Source: Paulinella micropora
Taxonomy: Eukaryota; Cercozoa; Imbricatea; Euglyphida
Reading direction: 5' to 3'
Length of the DNA: 64,000 bases
NCBI GenBank assembly: GCA_009731375.1
Contig: BJOX01000114.1
Location: 680,721 to 744,720, forward strand
Shown: one piece after another, positions 1 to 11,092 of the stretch
Numbering within the stretch: position 1 is the stretch's first letter
How the letters are laid out: each line of letters starts with the position of its first letter
Notes under the pieces: model-generated
What the model saw: the letters and a program-made list of their open reading frames with translations, nothing else
Told to the model about the DNA's origin: nothing
Databases searched by the model: none
Position numbers and translations under genes: made by a program

Positions 1-395
1 GTTGACTGGGGGTCGGACGTTGTCGTTGAACAATGGTTCGATGTCAGGTATAAATGGCCTCATCGGGGGCGGTCGGTGCTTCATGTCAGGCAGCGTGTCT
101 GGTATGTTCAGCATCCGCTTCAGCTGCTTCTCCAACAGTCGTCGCCACTGTTCACCCGTTGCGTCTATTCCATAGGGTCGGTGTTGTTCTGCCTCCATTT
201 CGTCCATTCCAGTCGGTGGTGGTCGTAGTGTAGCCCACGTTGCTGTCGGTTCGGCGAATGAATAGGCGTTGTCTATGTCGGGCATGTCCGGTAGGGTAGC
301 TGCGATGGCGGCGAGGTTTGCATTCGGTGTCGCTGAGGTCTCCACGTAGTCTTCATCATTTTCCGCGAAGTTGAGGTGGGCATGTGATTGTGCCA
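1..395 (-). CDS. Partial ORF, retroelement-associated hypothetical protein
   Basis: An open frame on the minus strand starts at an ATG at 395 and runs off the window edge without a stop. It begins MAQSHAHLNF and is rich in Asp, Glu and Pro. I recognise no domain. It lies downstream, in the same direction, of the Copia-like Gag at 0.8-3.3 kb and shares its base composition. It may be a further part of the same retroelement, but no reverse transcriptase or integrase motif is visible in it. Seen: an open frame of about 131 codons. Inferred: retroelement origin. Confidence 0.35.
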
Positions 396-426
396 TCGTC
401 GCAGTCCTGGGGTCCACGCGTCTCCC

Positions 427-642
427 TCAGAGTCTGGTTGTAAATTCATCCAGGCTCATGGCCATGTCCAACATTGTGGGTGAGTCAATGAATAGAGGTG
501 CGTGCGGCCCCCCTTCGCGGTATCGCAGCAGGTGCTGAAATGCGAGGTCGGCCAATTCGGGTTGGTCTGTCGGTATGCCGAGCAGGTCATACCTCGTTCC
601 TCTTGCTCGTAGCTGGTCGATCAGAGGGTGACGCTTGGCCAT
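427..642 (-). CDS. Small hypothetical ORF between two retroelement ORFs
   Basis: A 71-codon open frame starts MAKRHPLIDQL and ends at 427. It contains no recognised domain. It sits about 30 bases from the partial ORF downstream and 160 bases from the end of the Gag-like ORF upstream, all on the minus strand, so it is probably a piece of the same element. The frame may have been separated from its neighbours by stops or frameshifts. Confidence 0.3.
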   Translation of the reverse strand: MAKRHPLIDQLRARGTRYDLLGIPTDQPELADLAFQHLLRYREGGPHAPLFIDSPTMLDMAMSLDEFTTRL

Positions 643-801
643 GTTGCAGAATTCCTTATGTGCCGGCCAGTCGGTCTTCTGGTGGTCGATGTTGCAGTAG
701 TAAACAAGCTGACAGCCGCTGCATCGCTTTAGCTTCCCTTCTTGTTTGCCGCAGTATGTGTAGTCCCATCTGACACTGCCACGCTTGGCTTCGCGAACGG
801 G

Positions 802-3272
802 TTAGCAGTCGATGCAGTCCGGTTTGGTTAATGACCATTGCTCCGGAAGCAGGCGGAAGTCCTTCACGATGCTCCAGTATGCCAGCTGTTCGTTAGTGGG
901 GTGACGGAAGCAATGATGTGCGTCGGACCAAGCGAAGGTGTACTTACGTTCGGTCGGTTGCGATGCTCCCGGTACTCGCCTGTACTGGACCGGTTGGCCG
1001 TAGGGTAGCTCTGTTATGGCTTGTATGCGTCTCGCCGTGTCTGCGTTGACTGTTGCAGGCGATGATGTCGTCGTTGGTTGAACCGGTGTGAGACATTCTT
1101 CTTCCTGCACGCGTGGTAAGACAGGTAATGTAAAAGTCGAAACGGGCGATCTATCACCGTGTTCCACTGTTGGGGTAGGTAGCTCCTCGCTCGTTGAGGC
1201 GGTCCCCACGCTCGGTGATTCCCATTGTTGTTGTCGGCGCTCTTCGATGAATGCAGGTATCGGTTGTCTATCCTGTTGGTCTTGTCTCGAAGTCGTTCTA
1301 TCTTCAGGTGTGGGTGAGCTTGTGAAGCTCTGCGTTGGCGCGTGCGGGGATTGTGTGTCTGCCGGTTGTTGCTGTGCACTTCCCGGGTCCCGTTGTGCTC
1401 GTCTCGGGCGTCTGCTTCGCAAGACGAAGTGCTCAATGCCGGTTGAGCCGGGCGCGTCTTGTACCAGTCGTGACGGTAGGTTCCATGGGTCGGTTCTCGG
1501 TAAAAAATAATTGATGGGCGTCCCGAGGGGGCACCAAGGTAATGGCCAGTGGGCGGGTGGTGCCGGGAATCCCTGCGGGGTCGTCTGGAATAAGTCCCGC
1601 ATTCGTGTCCACTGGATGTAGGCGCGTCTGTAGTCATTTTCATCCATGCGTTGTAGAACGGTGAGCGAGCTCCACGGGATGTCGGGGCGTCTCGATGGGT
1701 CTTCCAAATAGTCCGGGTGTGGTGCGGGCAATGCTTCAGTGGGGGTAGGGGGGTTATAGTCGGTAGAAGTAGNNNNNNNNNNATAGTCGGTAGAGGTAGG
1801 TGTGAGGGGAGATAGTTGGATTGGTCCTGCTCTGCTGCCGTACCTATTTCCCCTTTCTACGTAGGCAACTTCTTCTTGTGACGGGTCGTTCTCCTCCGGG
1901 TCGGGTCGTTCTTCGTCGGAGTCGCCAGTGTGCATCAGCCACGCTTCTGGTGGATCACTTGTTGGGTCGTCGACGTTGTTCGTTGCGTCCGCGTCGGTGA
2001 TGATGTTGGCTTGTCCGGTTGGTCGTTGTATTCGTCTCGTGTTGGTCGGTCCGGGTCGGCCACCTCGTCCTCGTCGATTCGAGTCTCCACCTCGGCCACC
2101 ACGTCGCGCGTTCGTGTTGGGTGGTACAGGTCGTCTGCGAACTGGACACTCGGTTCCAGAGTGCCTGGGTCGTCCTTGGCACACACGCTTCGTGCAGGTA
2201 GATCGACACTGGGCCGCTATGTGTCCCCTTCTGCTGCAGTTCAGGCACTGTATGTCCTTCTTGCTGGTCGCAGGCGAAGTCGAAGTGTAGAGGGCAGTGG
2301 GGGACCTAGATGAGGTAACAGATAGTTGGTTTGCATGAAATGCTTGTAAAATAAGTGAACACATCTCATTGTAATGTGGCTTGTCTCTATCTGACTTAGA
2401 CCAGTACATTGTACCACCTATGTCGCCCATCGCCAACGTCGCACACTCCTTCAACTTGAAGAGTAGGAAGACCACCGGAACTCGTCGGGTAGCGGTACTC
2501 CTCTCGTGTCCAGTTGCTCGAAGCGTTGAGTCAGGACTACCATCCACGTAGGTAGTTAAGTGCTGTTTTTCAGCTTGGTCTCGAAGAGCTGCATCAGAAG
2601 TCGGGCGATGGATACTGATCCCTTGCTTCCGAATCGCTCGCACAGCGCAGTCCAGATTACTGCGGGGCTGGTGCCGGCTCCTTGCACTGTAAGGAGTGCA
2701 GTTGACTCCTGGCATGCTTCTACCAGGAAGCAACGGACATGTATCTGGGCCTTTATATAGTCTGCTTGACTGAACAATGTAGCCATTTCAGTCGGTACGT
2801 GGACGGTTGGTAGGAGGGAGCTACTTGGCGATCCGGTAGAGAGTGAGCTGCTTGATGAGCTGCTCGATGTGCTGCTCGATGAACTGCTTGACGTTTCGTC
2901 ATTGCGTGATCCGTAGGCTGACTGTTCCTCTTCTTCGTCGTCGGAACTTTTTCTCGTCGCCTTCCTCGCTGCAGTCTTTGCTGTAGATGTAGTTCCGGAC
3001 GCGGGCAGTCCTGTTGGCCCAGATGGGGCGGGTTGGGTGGGTTTCGTAGTCCTAGTGCTTGCGTAGATGGTAGAGATCTCTTGTATGGAGTATGGCGTTT
3101 CCGCGTCTTCCAGTAGCAGTATGTAGCGTGCGTCCACGCCCAATAAAAACGCGAAAAACTGAAATTTCTATAGGTCAAATCCATCAACAGGCTTCTTCGG
3201 GAACTTCGGTAGCTTGAGTTGGTAGCGGGGCGCATCCAAGGCTCCATAACCAGAAAGTATGCTAGTAGACAT
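802..3272 (-). pseudogene. gag: Copia-like Gag polyprotein with CCHC zinc knuckle, frameshifted
   Basis: This is the Gag-like protein of an LTR retrotransposon, read on the minus strand in several frames. The probable start is the ATG at 3272 (MSTSILSGYGALDAP), followed by a segment of the type APRYQLKLPKFPKKPVDGF, a serine-rich linker, and a helical block (about 2560-2780) like the UBN2/Gag region of Copia elements. A nucleic-acid-binding CCHC knuckle lies near 2230-2270 (C-x2-C-x4-H-x4-C, CLNCSRRGHIAAQC). A long Pro/Arg/Gln-rich tail ends at 802. Frame changes near 3170 and 2560 show it is broken. A 10-base gap lies at 1773-1782. No protease, integrase or RT follows in the window, so this is a Gag-only remnant or its pol lies beyond position 1. 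Confidence 0.6.
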
Positions 3273-3635
3273 TGTCTCCGGATACTTGAATAATTGTTTA
3301 CGCTGAGGTACTTTGATCAAGGTTGAAACGATAATAATGAATTTAATCAATGGTTAAGAACCAATGACTTGAACTCAATCTAAAATACCATAAATTTATA
3401 ATCACGAGGAGTAAATAAATACCATAAATTTATATACTGGCTTCGTAGCCTAACTTATGATATTGCATCAGTATGGGCCAATGTATATAACTGGTAACTA
3501 ATATATGAATAATGGCAATATTGTTGATAAATATGATAGGCAAATATATAAATGGCAATGAATGTAATCTGGCCTAATTATAATTGTTATGTCGTGAAAT
3601 TGACCATAAAAAGGTAACAATATATTTAGTAAATA
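3273..3635. other. AT-rich spacer, no gene seen
   Basis: This stretch between two retroelement Gag remnants is strongly AT-rich, with repeated TATAAAT and CATAAATTTATA motifs (3405-3440 contains two near-identical copies). I see no coding frame. It may hold the promoter or leader of the element at 802-3272, or the end of the neighbouring element. Confidence 0.4.
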
Positions 3636-5020
3636 TTATTGCTTACTTTTTGTTCTCTTTTCCTTCTCTCTCGGTTCTTCCTTCTCACCTGGCTCTTCTC
3701 TCGCCTTCTTCATCTCTTCACATTCATGCAGTCTATGCTCACCCCCACACACCCTGGACTTCTTCTGACATGCGGAGAACACTTGCCCCTCCATGTTACA
3801 GTTGAAACATTTCTCTTTCTTCAACGTCTTCTTTCTCATTCCTGTTCCTTTCCCTCCCCTTTTCTTGTTAGTGGTGGTGTGTTTAACCTACAGTTAGATC
3901 TATCACAGCTGCCTGACTGTTCAAACAGGTAGCACACCCCAGACACACTACGCATAGTGACTGACCCCTCTGTATGAGCAAAACGACACTCATCCCCCCA
4001 CTTGCATCCACTCTCTCTTTGAAACAAAAAACACACACCTCTCTGCCCTTCCTCTCTTTTGTTAGCATCTTTTCCTGCGTGTCCTTTTTCTTTCATCTTC
4101 TTCTCTCTTTCTTTATTTCGGTCTATTTCCAACGCCTTTTCTTCCAACTCCTCCCACCATTCCTCAAAAGACCATGCATGCTGCTTCTTATTCATCTTCA
4201 GCGTGCTCATCCATCCTCCCCAATCCTTCCTCACCCCCTCTGACGCATACTCAGGGTTTTGTAGGGCATTAGTGATTATTGTTTCCATTGTTCTTTTGGG
4301 TGTTTTATGGCCTACTGCCTTTGGCTCTTCGTCTAACGCAACAAACGCATCAAACTGCGGAGCATAATCACATCCCTCATCAAACGTCCATGCATTCATC
4401 GCATTTATCTTATCTTGCACATCCTCTTCACTCACCTTACCAAACCTTTTGGTTAGTCTTGCCCACACAATGTGCAAGGTCTGACCAAAGTCTGGTGAGG
4501 TGTCTCTCACCGAATCCGCCACACTCCTCTTGGCTTTACCCACTAGCTTGTCAAACACAAACGAAAAAGCTTCCTCTCTCTGCCTTTTCATCTCATGCTC
4601 CAAACTCTCCTCATATGCTACTATCATTCTATCTTCCTTCTGAGTCTCTTCTTCCTCTACTTGCTCCTTGCTCTTAGTCTTGATTGTTGTCGTTGTTGAT
4701 GTGGAATAAGTAGGTAAAAGCTGACTACTCACTCTCCCCCTCTCCTTCACCTGCTCTTTTTCTCCCTTTTGCTCACTCTTACCACTATCTCCCCCTAAGG
4801 TAGGCTGTCTTTCTGTCTCAGTAAAATAAGAGGTAAGGTTTTCCTTGTCTGACCCTGACTCTGAGTCTAACTCAGCTTGCTCTTCCTCCTCTCTCAACCC
4901 TATCTTTCCTCTCCCTCTTGCTGATTGCTTTCCTGCTCTCTCTCTCTCCCCACCTCCACATGTAGTTGGGGACTTTCTAATACCTTTGCTATGTAGAGCA
5001 CTCACATTATTCTCATGCAC
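3636..5020 (-). pseudogene. gag: Second Gag-like protein with CCCH zinc finger
   Basis: A 394-codon frame (5020 to 3836) is followed in another frame by a 67-codon piece (3839 to 3636). The protein starts with a highly charged Ser/Glu/Lys region. A helical middle block follows (near WTFDEGCDYAPQFDAFVAL) with the character of a retrotransposon Gag. A CCCH finger (C-x8-C-x5-C-x3-H, ending CKWGDECRFAH) comes next, then a second finger that lacks its terminal His. The downstream piece carries a degenerate zinc knuckle in which the expected His is Val (CFNCNMEGQVFSAC). The two pieces overlap by four bases, so they could be two ORFs, but a frameshifted single Gag fits better. No pol motifs are attached. 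Confidence 0.5.
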
Positions 5021-5709
5021 TAACCTAACGTGTTCTTCTGGGGTCTTTAGTGCCCCTTGAGTCCTTTTGCCCCTAGGGCTAAAACCGTCTCTCGTTGAAA
5101 CGCTTTGAACGGGGTTCTCCCGTCAAACTGTCCTTTGGCAGTGACTTTCTTTTTGCTATTTTTGTTTGTGCCTCTGAGAGTACTGAAACTCATTGAGGCT
5201 TATTGTCTGTTTTTCCTTGAGCAGACCAGTTGACAGTGTCTGATGTGCTTCTTGCTTGCCTCTTTGCCCCGACGCCGGTGACTCACCTAGCCAAAAACGG
5301 GGACAGGTACAATGCGTTTGAAACTGAGCCAAAGGGTCTCAATGCGAGAGCTTAGCTTCCCTTTGTATGTGCCAATTTCGACCAACAACCCTCTTGACGA
5401 CAGTCGCCTCCTGGTCGGCGATGGTCTCCTCTTTTTTTGCCGGTTCGGTGATAAAAGAATATATTTATCGATGCCTATCCTTTTACTCACCCAATTCTAA
5501 CAACTTCGCCAATAACCCAATCTTCTTCACTTATATAAATAAGGATCAAAGATGGTGGGAAAATGTGGGAGACTAACGAAGCCAAAAACAACCAAGGCAA
5601 ACACCAGCCAATTCCCGTTGTCCGGCCTAACGACAATATATTCCGGTCTAAAAGTGTAACGTTCACTGCTAGTAATATTATCGTTATCCGGTTAAGAGGG
5701 TTAGTAATA
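5021..5709. other. Spacer between retroelements, no gene seen
   Basis: I see no coding frame with family-like features here. The stretch separates the CCCH-Gag remnant from the third ORF of the gypsy-type element. It might include that element's 3' LTR, but I could not find a matching copy near 17.5 kb by eye. Confidence 0.3.
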
Positions 5710-7533
5710 TTAACTGCCTCTTATTGTGTCTGTTGCCCAGCCCGTGATAGTCCGAGTCATTGCCCACTGATCCATGGTCAGTGTTGTAGGGTCCCTCGGG
5801 ATGGGTGTGTATGGCACCACATGTGAAAGTGGATTTTCTCGAGCGTGCCAGGTTGGCGGCCCCTTCGGAACCTCCCATGGTTTTGCAATCGGATATTGCC
5901 ACCGACATGTCTGCTCGGTGTGTTTGTGCTCCATGCACATGTGTGGTCCCCATCGCTCCGGCGACATATATATGTCGGGGGCAAGAAGCCACCTGTGTCC
6001 ACAGTTTCGGTTACCGTGGTAGGGTGCCGAGTTCAACCCACCGCAGACCACCCGGAGACGATTCTCGTCCTGTGCTGCGTAATGGTAGGCCGGGGTGTGT
6101 GACCATACCCCCCGCTCATCTCGTGTTGGCGGGAGCGGCGGTGGTAGGCTTTCCTCAGGTACGGCCCCCGAGTTCGGTCGTTCCTCAAATAGGTGAGGAT
6201 CCGGAACCCAGTTAACCTGATTGCCGATCAGCATGTGTCGGTACGGCTGCGCCGTTGGTTTGAACGGATTGGTACGCGGATTGGTTGTTTGTCTGAGCGC
6301 AGGGCATTCAAGCCGTAGGCGGCGCTCCGCATCCGTGATATCCGGGTATGGGGGGTATATGCGATGCATTCGGCGTGACGCCGGGTCAAAGGCATATCGA
6401 ACAGGTTTGGTGTACTCTTCGAGCGCCTCTGGCCCCTGAAGGAGGTGAGGATCCATCCCCGTAGCATCACATCCTCCGAAATGCGATATGGCATCACTAA
6501 TCGGTTGACGCTCGCATAGTTGACTTGATGGGGCGGACTGGAAGGGGGAGGTTGGGGTACCTCTGATTTGGTGTCCCATCGGATGACCCGATAGATGTTC
6601 TTGCCTACCGATGTATCCCCATGACAGTATACTGGTCGGTCGATCGGGCCGTATACGTACGGGATGTCATCCGTTTTGTGGAAGTATGCCACGTATTTGA
6701 AGACTCGTTCCTGCCCCAGTGTCGGGGCTGTTCGGGCGGCGGACAGCGGTGCTGATAAATATAAACATTGCTAGGCCGTAGACCGCAGGAACGGGTAGTG
6801 GCGGCTCGACCGGGTTCAACCCGTTACTGTATTTGTCGGGCTCGGTCTTATCCTTTGCACCAAACCGTCGCCAATAGTTGAGGCGAGCCATTATTCGTCG
6901 CTTTGCTCGGTTGCGCGGTTTCACTTCAGCATCACTGTCCTCACCGGACTCGTATTCGGTGTCGGTGTGATCGAATTCGTCCGGTATACGCCATGGTTCG
7001 TCATCAACCCATGGTTGGGTGGTGACACCCTCCGGGTCAACGTCCTCGTCTGTCGGAGGAGAGGAAGGTGTGCGCGCAACACTAGCCGGCGTTGCGGCTC
7101 CCTCCGGACTCATGTGGGTAGGCTCGGTGTGCGAGTTATCGAATAGAGTGCTGAGTGGGCTATTGGGTAAAGTAGGGCTCGGGCGGGGTTGGGCGGGTCC
7201 CCCCGGAATGGTTCCGGCCCCCTTGGTCTCCGAGTGTGCTGTTTTGTGTCTTTTGTGTGGTGGGGTGGCGAACCTGGAGCTCTCCAACCTGGGCGACTGG
7301 GACCCGGACGGTTGTTTTTCCTCCGGTGGTTCGGCCGCTATCGGCTGGCCTGGCTGCCTTGGGTCCGAAGCTTGCCCCGGTCCGACCGCGACGACTTGCA
7401 TGAGCAGGTGTATCACCGCGATGACGCACACCGACGCAACGCACGCTAATAGGAACGCTAGATATTGCTCCAGCGCTGTCTGCATGCCTATAGGTGGCAT
7501 AGTGACATGATTGTTTGTATATCTGTGAGCCAA
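5710..7533 (-). pseudogene. Third ORF of the gypsy-type element, with membrane segments
   Basis: Three overlapping minus-strand frames (7533-6667, 6692-6228, 6579-5710) read on from one another and look like one protein of about 600 residues broken by frameshifts. The start has a strong hydrophobic segment (about residues 24-50, YLAFLLACVASVCVIAVIHLL). A Pro/Ser/Asp-rich region follows, then a second hydrophobic stretch near the end of the first frame (VYGLAMFIFIS). The last third is rich in His, Trp and Cys. It lies downstream of the integrase in the same direction, the position an env-like ORF takes in some Ty3/gypsy elements. I see no furin site or fusion peptide, so membrane association is inferred and an envelope role is only one option. 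Confidence 0.45.
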
Positions 7534-8290
7534 AATTATGAGTAAGTTAAGTGTGTTTGCTGTGGCGTATGAGATATTTGTCGTCTTTGCACACTTGCTT
7601 ACTTACGTACTTGTCAACAGGGGGATTTGGGTGCGACATTAGCCCTTGGATCCCTTCGCCTGTCCGTACTTAATGCCTCGGGATCATATATGAATCGGGC
7701 CGTCTAGGAAGAGGGACACTTAAGTGCATGAATGAAGTATATATGCTTACGGCTCGTGGTGTGTTTCAACCTTCCACCCAAACAACGGGATTGAGAGAAC
7801 GTGACATAAATAACATAACATTCTGTGGGGAATAATCTATCACACCCTACGCATGCCAGGGCCGCGGGAGGCGGGTTAGCAACTCGGGAGGAGGCGAGTG
7901 TGATGTGCCATGGCCAGGCTGAGCTGGCCAGAAATTATTCCGACCCATGGTGGCAACACCAACTACCGACCCGTCAAGATACCTTCAGAGCCGTCGCACC
8001 CCACGGTAGGTGGGGCAGGGTCATTTTTCCCGTATGTTATATCATGTTAGGTCCAATCCCCCCCCTCTCGTAGAAGAGCGGACTTAGGTAGTATTTTAGA
8101 CAAGACAGAGGTATTTTCGGGTGTGTCCCTAGTATGGAAAAGGCTAGGTTTCCGCGCGGTGCGGTTGGGCCCGGTACCCCTATTAAAGTATACTACCCGT
8201 GTTTTGGTTATGCGTGTCATCGATCATCACCTCGACTACTTTCGACCCCGTTTGGATTTAGCAGCTTGGCCTAGTCGGCCGGGTTTGTAT
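7534..8290. other. Intervening retroelement DNA, no gene seen
   Basis: This separates the third ORF from the post-integrase domain. A few short frames exist but none looks coding. It may contain a promoter or splice signals for the third ORF, which I cannot demonstrate. Confidence 0.3.
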
Positions 8291-9047
8291 TTACCCGGTG
8301 CTGGTGCCCCTATGAGACCGGTAGAGATGCCTTCTGCGGCGATCTCGTCCCATACCCTTATTGAGATTCGGCCATGTTGGAGGTCGAATGGGTAAATCTA
8401 ATACCATGCGCGGCCATACCTGTATCTGCCAGGGTTTATACCCGGGCGATTTATCGGTAATGCCCTTCCAAAACGTCTCGACGTCCTTCCCGTCCCGATA
8501 AACTGGGTAGAAAACTCGGGATTCAGGATCATCAAGGTCTTGATGTGACCGATAGAATTGGAGGACGGGCGGTTCGGCCGCGGTCGCTTTGTATGCCCTT
8601 GACAATTGTGACGCGGACCTTCGGTTCCCATTCCTTGACTTTCATTAGGAAGAAGTCATTTAGGCAATCGTCGCCTACGTGGGCCGTCGGTGGACGGAGG
8701 ATGTATATCTTACCCACGTGCCAATGGATGGTCTTGACGTCCTCGCCTTTTTTCAGCTTGGACTCGCCCTTTGGGCGCTGAGGGGCGATGTCCGCATTTT
8801 CCTCCTGTTCGGTCTGCGAATGTATGTCCGGCCGCGGAGCTATGACTGCCGGGGAGGATCCGCCGTCTTGGTCGACGTCCATTCCCTCTTGGCTGGGTGC
8901 CGATGCTGCGTTATTCTCCGCAGCCGGGATCGGCTGATCGGGGTTATCCTTCGCCTCGGCCGTTTTATCACGGCGCCTGGGCGGGGCACGCAAGCTTACG
9001 TTCAGCTTTTGGATAGCGTCCGCCACAGTCTCATTACGGTCGAGCAT
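8291..9047 (-). pseudogene. Post-integrase domain of the gypsy-type element
   Basis: Two overlapping frames (9047-8532 and 8605-8291) continue each other. The first has an Ala/Pro/Asp-rich linker and then a segment with HWHVGKIYILRPP and MKVKEWEPKVRVTIVKG. The second continues with LQFYRSHQDLDDPESRVFYPVY. This alternation of a beta-rich segment, a 'y-x-P' turn and Trp residues resembles the chromo- or BAH-like modules that follow integrase in some LTR elements, but I cannot assign it firmly. The frame change near 8600 breaks the reading. The start of the first frame is 76 bases past the integrase stop. Confidence 0.4.
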
Positions 9048-9122
9048 GGGGTTAAAGTATTAAGCGTCGGACGTGAACCACCAGTGTCTTGCCCTTACCT
9101 TGTATTCGGTAGGTCAGGGCCC

Positions 9123-10980
9123 CTAGTCTACTTGTTCTAACACAGTGTAGGGCCCCTGCCACATTGGGAAGAGTTTAACACTGACCAAGTTGGGGACCTG
9201 CGGGACGTATAAGAATACTAGGTCCCCCGCATGGTACTCTCCCGATTCATACTTGATCCTGGAGGGTGTGTTCTGATTTTGGCGGTTGGCCTCTTCGGCC
9301 ACTCTGGCCTTGGCCACATAGTGTCGAGCTTCCGCTATCACCCGTAGGCGACATACGAAAAGCTCATCGTGTTCTAGGAATCCGCCTTCCGGGCGGTGCG
9401 GGAGCACCATATCTTTCGGAATACGTAGGTGGCGGCCGTACACGAGCAAGTTTGGGGAGGCGCCAGTGGTCTTCCCACCCAACGCCTTCGAACCCGTGTT
9501 GTTCATGGAGAACACGAAGGACGGAAGTGCCTTATGCCAGATATGTTGGTTATCACGGCAGTATTGTTGGAGGGCGGCTTTGAGCGGCCTATGGACCCTC
9601 TCTATTTTGCCGTTGCTCTCCGGCGAGTATGCCGTGACATACTTCCACTTAAAGCCCCACGCCGCGGACAAATGTGATGAGAGCTCATTGGTGAACTCCG
9701 AGCCCCTATCGCTGTACACGTTCTTGGGCACTCCACTGTACCGAAAGACGTGATCGATCAGTGCTTCGCACGTCGATGCCGCGTCCTTCTCCTTAACCGG
9801 AACCGCGAACACGTAGTTCGAGAAGCGGTCAATGGCGGTTAAGTTATGCTGTTCTGATCGTGGTAAGGGACCCACGAAATCTATGTGTAGGGTCTCGAAA
9901 AGGTCTTCTGTAAGCTTGTATTCGCCATACAGGCCTTTCTGAGAGTTCGGGTGCGGAGATTTGGATTGTTTACAGTGTTCACAGGTGTCCACTGTTTCTG
10001 CTATGGCCTTTTGCATGCCATGCCACCAAAACTTCCGTGAAATGAACCACGACATTTTGTCCCTTCCTAGGTGGGAGTTCAAAGCGGATCGATGAGTAGC
10101 GGTTAGGATCGCCCGTCGGAGCTGTGAAGGAACCCACAGCGTCCATTTGGATGGCGTCTTTTCCCACTTACCCCCGGACCCCTTGTACCATAGGAGGTCG
10201 TCGTGCCACGCCATTGTTTTCTTTTGGAGAATCTTATGTATGTCCCTTGTCTCTGGATGTTTTTGGGCATCCATGGCGTGAGAGATAAAAGGGCCCCATT
10301 CTTTCGATTCTCTTGCCAGCTGGCTAAACACCGCAGGGCTGGCCAGGGTCATATCGATGTCATCCAGCTCTAGGGCACTGGTGACCAGACCGATGTGCTC
10401 CCGGGTGTGTTGGGTCTGGGTTGCGGCCGCAATGATGGCAGACCTAGACGGGTGAACATTTTTCGGCACCCAGAACGACTGATTCTCATTGGCAAAGAAC
10501 GCGTTCGTGGTCCTCAGTGTTCGTGTTCGTGTGTTTGCCCCTTCCGTATATCTTTCACTGAGGATATCTGCCTGCGTGTCGATCTCCTCGAGGAGATCCC
10601 GCCAGTCTTCCGCATCGTGCTTGGCGCAGCATACGCGACGGATAGACTCGAAGTTTTCTAGCAACCGCTCTTGGGTATCCGGTTTGTATCCCGGTTGCCA
10701 GCTGATGGCGCTAGCGGCTATATATGGCACACCCGTCGGTAGTGTATCTATGAACCCCGGCGTGTGTTCTTTGGCCAACCAGTTGTCGTTCCCAGTCCAC
10801 CCGACAAGGCATGCCGTTGGTGTGTACATAGCAAACTGGTCAAGTCCGTCCCCGATGGAGCCTTTGACTCTCGGCATTCGGGAAAGGCTGTCCGGCACCG
10901 TGTTTTCCTTGCCTTTGATGTACTCGATGGTGAAATCATACAGGGCTAATTCCGACTGCCATCGTGCCAGTCTGCCCGTA
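9123..10980 (-). CDS. pol: Ty3/gypsy-type integrase, with the end of RNase H upstream
   Basis: The open frame spans 11084 to 9123 and starts in the RNase H C-terminal region. Integrase then shows an H-H-C-C-like N-terminal region (an H-rich helix, then the pair CEHCKQSKSPH). The catalytic core has all three acidic positions: LHIDFVGPL, SDRGSEFTNEL and NGKIERVHRPL, which is the retroviral D,D-35-E pattern. The C-terminal part ends in a GPYTVLEQVD segment like the GPF/Y module of gypsy integrases. The enzyme would insert the cDNA copy into chromosomal DNA. This frame is uninterrupted for 653 codons, so it is the best preserved part of a pol gene whose RT is frameshifted. Confidence 0.85.
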
Positions 10981-11008
10981 TGTTCCTTGTCCATGAGCCA
11001 TCGTAGGT

Positions 11009-11074
11009 TGGCATGGTCGGTTTGGACCGGTATGTTCGGTGTGGCATGGTCGGTTTGGACCGGTATGTTCGGTG
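11009..11074 (-). repeat. 33-bp perfect in-frame tandem duplication in RNase H end
   Basis: Two identical 33-base units (11009-11041 and 11042-11074) lie head to tail. They encode the 11-residue unit TPNIPVQTDHA twice, just before the NLRWLMD motif common to Ty3/gypsy RNase H. The phase is kept. The other copy of this motif in related elements is single, so this is most likely a recent slippage or repair duplication. Confidence 0.85.
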
Positions 11075-11092
11075 CGCCCCACAAGTACTCTC

